Source: CALRBF01 sp041164045
GTDB lineage: Bacteria; Patescibacteriota; Minisyncoccia; SW-4-49-11
Assembly: GCA_041164045.1 (NCBI GenBank)
Contig: JBEAQD010000012.1
Location: 1-16,782, forward strand
Direction of reading: 5' to 3'
DNA length: 16,782 bases
The first letter of the stretch is position 1; the number at the start of each line of letters is the position of its first letter. The translations under genes and the position numbers were made by a program. Shown in pieces: positions 6,088 to 12,524 of this stretch. The notes beneath the pieces are model-generated. The model was not told the origin of the DNA. It saw nothing but the letters and a program-made list of their open reading frames with translations, and made no database searches.

Positions 6088-7022
6088 GTTTACAAGTCCC
6101 TCTAATTGGAGTTACCAGTAGATATGTTTCTAGGTTAAATAGTTTACCATCATCTAATGATAGTAAAAAATTTTTGGATACAGACAATCTAGAAGGGCTA
6201 TTAAACTTGATACAAAATTCATTCAATCTCTCAGATGTTAATCTTGATACTGTGATTACTAAACTAAATCAATACTATCAGAATCAGATAGATGAGATAT
6301 TAAGCCTTTTACCAGAGAACACTGAGCCCTTTATTTATCTAACCCTATCTAAAGATTTTGATAAACTAAAGACTATAGCTGTCAATCACACTATTTATGG
6401 TGAGCCTTTGGGAGAAGATGCCTTTGAAAAGATTCTAAAAGAAGTAGATACCAGTCTCTTCTACTCATCAGAGTTCAAAACAAAGCTTATAGCAAAAGAG
6501 GAAAAACTTATCCACTCTTATGATAGCTTTGGTATTATTTCATATCTAGAAGAAATATTTTTAACTCTACTATTTGAACATCTCAAAGATAGTAGTAGTA
6601 TAATGAAAGAATTTATATTAGCCAAAATAGATAGCTATACTCTACTCAATGTTTTAACCAGAACCCAAAGAGGACAATCTAAAGAACATATTCTACGACA
6701 TCTCCTCCCAATTCAAGGTAGTCTTGCTATTAATGCTGTCAAAAGTTTCAGTTTCGGAGATATTCTAGGAGATATTGGACAATATCTAAACCTATCACCT
6801 GCCAATATAAACATTATCAATATTGAGAATACTTTGATTAAAAATGAAATCTATACCATCAACAAAGCTCAATTCACAGGTATGTCTGGAGATAGAATTA
6901 TACAGTACACTGAGAGATTACAATATGCTATATCTAATGCAAAATTATTAATCCTACAATACACCAAACAAATCGACTCCAGACAAGCTAAACTAAGATT
7001 TATAGATTACTCTAATATATGA
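6084..7022 (+). CDS. atpC: V/A-type ATPase subunit C (d subunit), shaft-to-ring coupler
   Basis: This all-helical soluble protein of 312 residues belongs to the V-ATPase C/d family, usually about 320-350 residues. It forms the funnel that joins the D/F central shaft to the K ring. The segment around FDKLKTIAVN (near residue 92) resembles the conserved D..NLK region of the family, and the C-terminal half is helical and repeat-like as expected. Both ends overlap their neighbours by four bases (ATGA with E before and with F after), a sign of tight translational coupling. No Shine-Dalgarno sequence is seen. The position in the operon is the strongest support. Confidence 0.85.
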   Translation: MSLQVPLIGVTSRYVSRLNSLPSSNDSKKFLDTDNLEGLLNLIQNSFNLSDVNLDTVITKLNQYYQNQIDEILSLLPENTEPFIYLTLSKDFDKLKTIAVNHTIYGEPLGEDAFEKILKEVDTSLFYSSEFKTKLIAKEEKLIHSYDSFGIISYLEEIFLTLLFEHLKDSSSIMKEFILAKIDSYTLLNVLTRTQRGQSKEHILRHLLPIQGSLAINAVKSFSFGDILGDIGQYLNLSPANINIINIENTLIKNEIYTINKAQFTGMSGDRIIQYTERLQYAISNAKLLILQYTKQIDSRQAKLRFIDYSNI

Positions 7023-7342
7023 TAGATTATAAAAAACCAGTCATAATTGCAGAATCAGATATTACCCTATTATTCAAACTATTTGGGTTTGAGACTTTGA
7101 ATAGTGATGAAATTGTAATAGACCAAATTATAGCAACTATTGAGAAAAATATAGATGCCTATGCTATGATTTTTATAACATCAAATATTCAATTATCTCC
7201 AAAGCAAAGAAAACTCCTTAACTCACTCAATATACCTATCTCGCAGCTGCCAATCAGCTCGGATAGCAACTCAGTTGAGGAGCTAAAACATCTCACCGAA
7301 AAAGCCGTAGGGATGAGCCTAGACAAATTATTCACTTCTTGA
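7019..7342 (+). CDS. atpF: V/A-type ATPase subunit F, central shaft
   Basis: This 107-residue alpha/beta protein has the F-subunit layout. A first beta strand with an acidic turn (VIIAESDITLLFKLFGF, near 8-24) takes the place of the usual GD.DTV.GFRL motif. A central strand AMIFITSNI (49-57) follows, and the C-terminal helix ends in EKAVGMSLDKL (93-104), matching the family's A-hydrophobic-G ending. F binds D to form the rotating shaft. The gene overlaps C by four bases and ends at UGA 15 bases before the ATG of subunit A. A TTG at 7339 that would overlap its stop is not favoured as the A start. Confidence 0.88.
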   Translation: MIDYKKPVIIAESDITLLFKLFGFETLNSDEIVIDQIIATIEKNIDAYAMIFITSNIQLSPKQRKLLNSLNIPISQLPISSDSNSVEELKHLTEKAVGMSLDKLFTS

Positions 7343-7356
7343 TTAAACTAATTACT

Positions 7357-9171
7357 ATGAATACCGGAATCATTATCAAAATCTCAGGACCACTCGTTAT
7401 AGCCGACTCTATGAAAGGAGCCAAAATGTATGACTTAGTCAAAGTCGGAAATTTGGAATTAATGGGAGAAATCATCGAACTCAAAGGTGATACAGCTTCA
7501 ATTCAAGTTTATGAGGATACCTCTGGACTTACAGTTGGAGAACCTGTTGTCTCAACTGGGGAACCACTTAGTATAGAGTTAGGGCCTGGGTTATTGACTG
7601 CTGGATTATTTGATGGGATTCTAAGACCGCTTAATGTAATTGCTGAGAAAGCAGCCGCCCAAGGACTAAATTCCGAATATATTGCAAGAGGTTTGACCGC
7701 TCCTAATTTGAATAGAGAGACAAAATGGGAATTCAAACCATTCGTACAAAAAGGAGATCAAGTTCAAGCTGGAGATATATTGGGAACAGTACAAGAAACT
7801 GAATTAATTACTCATAAAATTTTAGTACCATTTGGAGTAGAGGGCAAAGTCACCGATATTAAAGCTGGTGAATTTACTGTCACTGAGACAGTCGCTAAAA
7901 TTGGAGATACAGAGGTACAACTAATGCATAAATGGCCAGTCAGAACTCCAAGACCATATAAAAATAAGCAAATCCCTACTACCCCACTTATTACACAACA
8001 GAGAATTATCGACACCTTTTTCCCAATTCCCAAAGGAGGAGCTGCTGCCGTACCAGGACCATTCGGAGCTGGAAAGACAGTTATTCAGCATCAATTAGCC
8101 AAATGGTCTGATGCAGATATTGTAGTGTATGTTGGTTGTGGAGAGCGAGGAAATGAAATAACAGATGTATTGGTAGAATTTCCACATCTAAAAGACCCCT
8201 CTTCAGGACGACCTTTGATGGAGAGAACTATTCTAGTTGCCAATACCTCCAATATGCCAATTGCAGCTCGTGAAGCCTCCGTGTATACCGGAATTACCCT
8301 AGCTGAGTATTATCGAGATATGGGATATAATGTAGCTATGATGGCAGACTCCACCTCTCGTTGGGCAGAAGCTATGCGAGAAATGTCCGGAAGATTAGAA
8401 GAGATGCCCGGAGAAGAAGGATATCCTGCCTATCTTGGATCTAGAATTTCTGCCTTTTATGAAAGAGCTGGAATAGTAAAAACTTTAGGTTCTGAGGAAA
8501 GAATTGGTTCCGCTACTATCATCGCTGCTGTATCACCTCCAGGAGGAGATTTATCCGAGCCAGTTAGCCAAGCAACACTCAAAGTCACCAAAGCTTTCTG
8601 GGGCTTGGATGCCTCTTTGGCTGCCAAAAAACATTTCCCATCTATTCATTGGCTTAATAGTTATAGTCTTTATAAAGATAATGTAGAAGAGTATTTTATC
8701 AATGCTACTAATGCAGATTGGAGAGATTTGAGAGACCTTGCTATGCAAATTTTACAAAAAGAAAATGAGCTAGATGATATTATAAAATTAGTCGGTATGG
8801 ATGCACTATCCACCTCTGAGAAAATACTTCTAGATACCGCTCGTGGACTTAGAGAAGATTATTTACAACAAAATGCCTTCGATGATATAGATGCCTTTGC
8901 CTCTACCCGAAAAATGTATCTGATGCTAAAAGCTATGATAACTTTCCATACTGAAGCCACAGAATTTGCCAAAAATAATACTCAAGTTGAGATAAACGAT
9001 ATTCTGGGACTTTCAATTCGAGATGAAATAGCTAGACTCAAGAACACACCCGAATCTGAAATTGAAAACATAGTACCTCTAATCGAGAAAATCTCAAGCA
9101 CAATTCATAATCTCAAAGATAATGACAAAACAGAGGACTTCGGTATTAATAAAGTAATAAGTGGAATTTAG
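7357..9171 (+). CDS. atpA: V/A-type ATPase catalytic subunit A
   Basis: This is the ATP-hydrolysing subunit of the A3B3 head. From ATG 7357 it is 604 residues, a normal length. An N-terminal barrel and the A-specific extra domain (about 110-200) precede the nucleotide domain. That domain has Walker A GPFGAGKT (234-241, K240), GER (262-264, catalytic E263) and the Walker B strand MMADSTSRW with D331 and R335. All catalytic residues are present, so it should be active. The ATG at 7357 is chosen because NTGIIIKISGPLV is the usual family start; TTG 7339 would add six unneeded residues. No Shine-Dalgarno sequence is seen. Subunit B follows after nine bases. Confidence 0.97.
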   Translation: MNTGIIIKISGPLVIADSMKGAKMYDLVKVGNLELMGEIIELKGDTASIQVYEDTSGLTVGEPVVSTGEPLSIELGPGLLTAGLFDGILRPLNVIAEKAAAQGLNSEYIARGLTAPNLNRETKWEFKPFVQKGDQVQAGDILGTVQETELITHKILVPFGVEGKVTDIKAGEFTVTETVAKIGDTEVQLMHKWPVRTPRPYKNKQIPTTPLITQQRIIDTFFPIPKGGAAAVPGPFGAGKTVIQHQLAKWSDADIVVYVGCGERGNEITDVLVEFPHLKDPSSGRPLMERTILVANTSNMPIAAREASVYTGITLAEYYRDMGYNVAMMADSTSRWAEAMREMSGRLEEMPGEEGYPAYLGSRISAFYERAGIVKTLGSEERIGSATIIAAVSPPGGDLSEPVSQATLKVTKAFWGLDASLAAKKHFPSIHWLNSYSLYKDNVEEYFINATNADWRDLRDLAMQILQKENELDDIIKLVGMDALSTSEKILLDTARGLREDYLQQNAFDDIDAFASTRKMYLMLKAMITFHTEATEFAKNNTQVEINDILGLSIRDEIARLKNTPESEIENIVPLIEKISSTIHNLKDNDKTEDFGINKVISGI

Positions 9172-9180
9172 TATAACTAT

Positions 9181-10566
9181 ATGAAGAAATGGTATAATAC
9201 AATCAAAGAAATTGCCGGACCATTAGTAGTAGTGGAAAAGGTACCATCAGTAGCCTTCGAGGAAATTGTTGAAATTAGAGATTCAAAAGGTAATATCAGG
9301 CAAGGAAGAGTACTAGAAGCTGGGAAAGACACCGCCGTAGTGCAATTATTCACTAGCACCGACGGACTAGATGTAGAGTCTGCTGAAATAGCTTTCTTGG
9401 GAGAAACCTTAAAATTCGGGGTGTCAGATAGTATGTTAGGACGAGTCTTCACCGGAGCTGGGAAAGTCAAAGACGGTGGACCCGAGATTATAGCTGAAAA
9501 ATATTTAGATATTAATGGCTCCCCTATTAATCCAGGAATGAGACAATTCCCAAGCGAATTTATCCAAACTGGAATCTCCACCATAGATGGACTCAATGCC
9601 CTAGTAAGAGGACAGAAACTTCCAATTTTCTCAGGATCTGGATTACCACATTCCGAAATAGCCACCCAAATTGCTGAACAAGCTCAAGTGGTAGCCCTAC
9701 AAAATGGAACAGATTTAGTCCAAGCTGAGGAACCCTTTGTAGTAATATTTGCAGCTATGGGAGTGACTTTTGAGGAAGCTCAATTCTTCATAGATTCTTT
9801 TGAAAAAACAGGAGCTATGGAGCGAGCAGCTTTGTTTATCAATACCGCTAGCGACCCAATTGTAGAGCGCATTACCCTACCAAGATTAGCTCTGACCTTA
9901 GGAGAATATCTAGCCTTTGAGAAAAATATGCACGTACTTGTCATACTAACCGATATGACAAATTATGCCGATGCCCTAAGAGAAGTCTCCGCTTCAAGAA
10001 AAGAAATTCCAGGACGACGAGGATATCCAGGATATCTTTACACCGACCTTGCAACACTTTATGAAAGAGCTGGAATAGTCAAAGGATCCACAGGTTCCCT
10101 GACCCAAATTCCTATCCTGACAATGCCCGATGATGACAAACAACATCCAATCCCGGATTTAACCGGATATATCACCGAGGGACAAATTATGGTCAATCGA
10201 GAATTACATAATCAAGGAATATACCCTCCGATACAACCAATTGGATCCCTATCACGAATTGGAGTAGATAAGAAGTACAGCCGAGAAGATTTATCCGCCG
10301 TCAAAGAGCAAATGGCCTCATCCTATGCCAAGGGTATAGAAATCAAAGAATTAGCCCTAATTCTAGGAGAATCTGCTCTATCCGAGACAGATAAAGCCTA
10401 TATCAAGTTCGCTGAAGCCTTTGAGAGTAGATATATCCGGCAAGGACGACGAGAAAACCGTAATATTCTAGATACCCTAGATTTATCTTGGGACTTATTA
10501 TCAATATTACCAAGAAAAGAACTCAAGAAAATCAAGCCCGAATTTATAGATAAATACTCCAAATAA
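9181..10566 (+). CDS. atpB: V/A-type ATPase subunit B, non-catalytic head subunit
   Basis: The B subunit alternates with A in the head and completes the nucleotide sites. At 461 residues it is typical. Its P-loop is degenerate (SGSGLPHSE, 151-159), as in all B subunits. The Walker B region is LTDMTNYADALREV (256-269). The GRRGYPGYLYTDLATLYERAG region (278-298) and GSLSR (355-359) follow; R359 is the arginine expected to reach into the neighbouring A site. The N-terminal barrel starts at IKEIAGPLVVVE (8-19). Spacing is 9 bases after A and 2 bases before D. Nothing suggests loss of function. Confidence 0.97.
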   Translation: MKKWYNTIKEIAGPLVVVEKVPSVAFEEIVEIRDSKGNIRQGRVLEAGKDTAVVQLFTSTDGLDVESAEIAFLGETLKFGVSDSMLGRVFTGAGKVKDGGPEIIAEKYLDINGSPINPGMRQFPSEFIQTGISTIDGLNALVRGQKLPIFSGSGLPHSEIATQIAEQAQVVALQNGTDLVQAEEPFVVIFAAMGVTFEEAQFFIDSFEKTGAMERAALFINTASDPIVERITLPRLALTLGEYLAFEKNMHVLVILTDMTNYADALREVSASRKEIPGRRGYPGYLYTDLATLYERAGIVKGSTGSLTQIPILTMPDDDKQHPIPDLTGYITEGQIMVNRELHNQGIYPPIQPIGSLSRIGVDKKYSREDLSAVKEQMASSYAKGIEIKELALILGESALSETDKAYIKFAEAFESRYIRQGRRENRNILDTLDLSWDLLSILPRKELKKIKPEFIDKYSK

Positions 10567-10568
10567 GT

Positions 10569-11183
10569 ATGCCCGCCGTCAAACCGACCAGACAAGAAGC
10601 CCTCAAGCTAAAGAAGAAGATTAAAACCGCTTCTCGTGGACATAGTTTGCTCACCGACAAAAGAGATGGGCTCATACAAGAGTTCCTAGCCATTATCCAA
10701 GAAGTAATCAAGCTAAGAGGAGAATTAACCCCTAAGATTGTTGAGTCGATTCAATTATTCCGATTCGCCCAGACCAAAGTATCAACAGAGGCTATACAAG
10801 AACTAATACATCTCTCCCAAGCCAAAACTTATCTAGAATTACAAAAAAAATCTATTATGGGAGTCACAATCCCCCATATAATCCCGCATTTACAGGGAGA
10901 CCCTTTTCAATATGGGACATTAGGCACACCCAAAGATTTAGACCAAGCCCTCTTAACTTTACAGAATATATTACCTCTATTAGTCAAATTAGCCGAGATA
11001 GAATTCACCGCCAGATTACTCGCTGAGGAAATTGAAGCCACCAGAAGACGAGTAAATGCTCTAGAATATGTCATCATCCCCGAGATGAAGACCAATCTCA
11101 AGTCCATCCAAAACGCCCTAGACGAACTCACCCGCCAAGAAAAAGTCACCATAATGAAAGTCAAAGAAATTTTGGGATTGTAG
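10569..11183 (+). CDS. atpD: V/A-type ATPase subunit D, central shaft
   Basis: This 204-residue protein is almost entirely helical. Its N-terminal pattern, P.KPTRQEALKLKKKIKTASRGHSLLTDKRDGL (from residue 4), is the D-subunit signature. A second long helix near the C-terminus (about 145-200) completes the antiparallel coiled coil that turns inside the A3B3 head. It begins 2 bases after the B stop and is the last gene of the operon. No terminator is visible: a convergent gene ends only 14 bases away, with a 12-base palindrome between them. Confidence 0.93.
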   Translation: MPAVKPTRQEALKLKKKIKTASRGHSLLTDKRDGLIQEFLAIIQEVIKLRGELTPKIVESIQLFRFAQTKVSTEAIQELIHLSQAKTYLELQKKSIMGVTIPHIIPHLQGDPFQYGTLGTPKDLDQALLTLQNILPLLVKLAEIEFTARLLAEEIEATRRRVNALEYVIIPEMKTNLKSIQNALDELTRQEKVTIMKVKEILGL

Positions 11184-11197
11184 GTAAGTATACTTAT

Positions 11198-12283
11198 TTA
11201 GCTATGATTATTGCTTGAATATTTTTCTTTTACAGAACTCCAAAGTTTTTGTGCAAATTCTAATTTTTGCTCATCTGGAGCATTTTTGATAAATGGCATT
11301 CTTTTACCTAAGTAGTTATATTTATTTAAATTATATAGGAAATAATTTATAAATTCCTCTTCAGTTGGATTATCAGAGTGTTCTTTGAAAAACTTACTTA
11401 TGAATGATCTATCATTGTCGTCTTTCCCATCTTCAATATGTTTTAGTTCTTCCATTCTATCTCTAAAACTATCCAGAACTTGATTCTCTCCATAAATACT
11501 AGCTTCAATTTCATTGACTGCTGGTATTAAACCTTTATTTTCTGCAATCCCAGAAGTCGTAAATTCTTCATTTCCATTCAAAGCGGCTGCTACATTTCCC
11601 AAATACACCATACCCCTACCTTCTTGTGCTGGCATTACTACAAAATGGTCAAAGACCGTGCTAGTCCCATCCAAAAAATCTGACTCTCTTGGAGTATATT
11701 CTTGTATTTTACATTTAGCCATTGTCTTAATATCCTGATAACCTTCCAAAGCTTGTTTTGGGAAAGTAAAATAAAGGTTATTATTGGCATCAAAATAAAC
11801 TAAAGTATCCCCTGCTTGCTCTATAATTAAGAAAGTATGTCCAGGAGCCTGGATGGTAGTATGCTCAATATTATGACTTTGCAGATAAGTTGAAGCTATC
11901 AATGTCCTACCAGCACATTCTAAATGTCCCGACTCCATAATAGACCTAATCAGCACACCATCTTGAGGAGCATCTGGATCAAGTTCATCTGTATCAGCCT
12001 TGCTTTGCAAAAGCTTAAATAACTCATAAGGCAAATTCTGTACCTCAACTCCCTCCAGCTTTTGTTCAATTTCCTGATATCTTGGTAAATCTTTAATAGC
12101 TTCTATCAATGTACCCTCAAAATCATCTAATTTCGTCTCCTCATTAATTCCCAAACTCTCTAAAATAACCTTATTAGCTACCTCAATTTGCTCTGGGGTG
12201 ACCTCCGACTCTAAACTTTTTCCCTCAGCCACTTCTTCAGCTTCCTCAACTTCCCTAAAATTATTGCCTGTTTCAATACCCAT
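11198..12283 (-). CDS. Transglutaminase-like fold protein, function unknown
   Basis: This 361-residue soluble protein has no signal peptide or membrane helix. An acidic, probably disordered N-terminus (Glu-rich at 11-35) is followed by a helical region. A segment with the order and spacing of a transglutaminase-like Cys-His-Asp triad comes next: LECAGRTLIAS (C123), APGHTFLI (H149) and VYFDANN (D165). This resembles cytoplasmic transglutaminase-like/SirB1-type domains, which may cleave peptides or merely bind. The C-terminal 190 residues are helical and unrecognised. The gene is convergent with the ATPase operon and is likely its own unit with a nearby TATAAT. The family assignment is by motif only and moderate in strength. 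Confidence 0.6.
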   Translation of the reverse strand: MGIETGNNFREVEEAEEVAEGKSLESEVTPEQIEVANKVILESLGINEETKLDDFEGTLIEAIKDLPRYQEIEQKLEGVEVQNLPYELFKLLQSKADTDELDPDAPQDGVLIRSIMESGHLECAGRTLIASTYLQSHNIEHTTIQAPGHTFLIIEQAGDTLVYFDANNNLYFTFPKQALEGYQDIKTMAKCKIQEYTPRESDFLDGTSTVFDHFVVMPAQEGRGMVYLGNVAAALNGNEEFTTSGIAENKGLIPAVNEIEASIYGENQVLDSFRDRMEELKHIEDGKDDNDRSFISKFFKEHSDNPTEEEFINYFLYNLNKYNYLGKRMPFIKNAPDEQKLEFAQKLWSSVKEKYSSNNHS

Positions 12284-12308
12284 AATTTTTAGTATGTTAT
12301 ATTATTAT

Positions 12309-12337
12309 ATTATACCATACTACATATTTTTACTCCA
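12309..12337 (-). promoter_or_regulatory. Putative promoter of the transglutaminase-like gene
   Basis: On the minus strand TGGAGT (12337-12332), 17 bases, then TATAAT (12314-12309) is found. A second overlapping TATAAT lies at 12309-12304. The -10 box is perfect and the -35 box is weak (three of six). The transcript start would fall about 18-20 bases before the ATG at 12283. Confidence 0.5.
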
Positions 12338-12371
12338 AAAAATGGTTTTATCTATAAGAAACCTATAACCA

Positions 12372-12396
12372 AGATGTCCCAAAGTGTTGGACATCT
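12372..12396. other. Perfect 8-bp hairpin beside a repeat copy
   Basis: AGATGTCC (12372-12379) pairs with GGACATCT (12389-12396) across a 9-base loop. It lies between the P-type ATPase stop and the next gene, 16 bases from repeat copy G. No T-run follows on either strand, so it is not a standard terminator. Confidence 0.5.
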
Positions 12397-12412
12397 CATA
12401 AACTAAAACTCT

Positions 12413-12454
12413 ATCCACCTCCGGCCTGAAGGCCACCTCCTCCAAAGGAGGACA
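12413..12454 (+). repeat. Third-site copy of the intergenic repeat (arm G)
   Basis: ATCCACCTCC, then the hairpin GGCC-TGAA-GGCC (12423-12434), then the constant TCCTCC-AAA-GGAGGA hairpin (12438-12452) and CA. It matches arms B and F except in the middle hairpin, whose sequence differs but still pairs. No clear head-to-head partner is visible here. The rest of the 12455-12524 gap shows nothing further. Confidence 0.75.
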
Positions 12455-12524
12455 ATTTCTATATCAATTTGCTATTATTAGACTAGTAATGTATATAATT
12501 CCTTTTGTATACTTATCCATCATC

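Noticed and set aside
6084..7342. UGA recoded as glycine (as in Gracilibacteria/Absconditabacteria)
   Set aside because: UGA ends E, C and F exactly at ATGA or near-adjacent junctions with the next gene, so it works as a stop.
7339..7356. TTG at 7339 overlapping the F stop as start of subunit A
   Set aside because: The ATG at 7357 gives the usual N-terminus; the six extra residues have no support.
9177..9665. Minus-strand frame of 162 codons opposite subunit B
   Set aside because: Fully inside atpB, with no recognisable motif or start signal.
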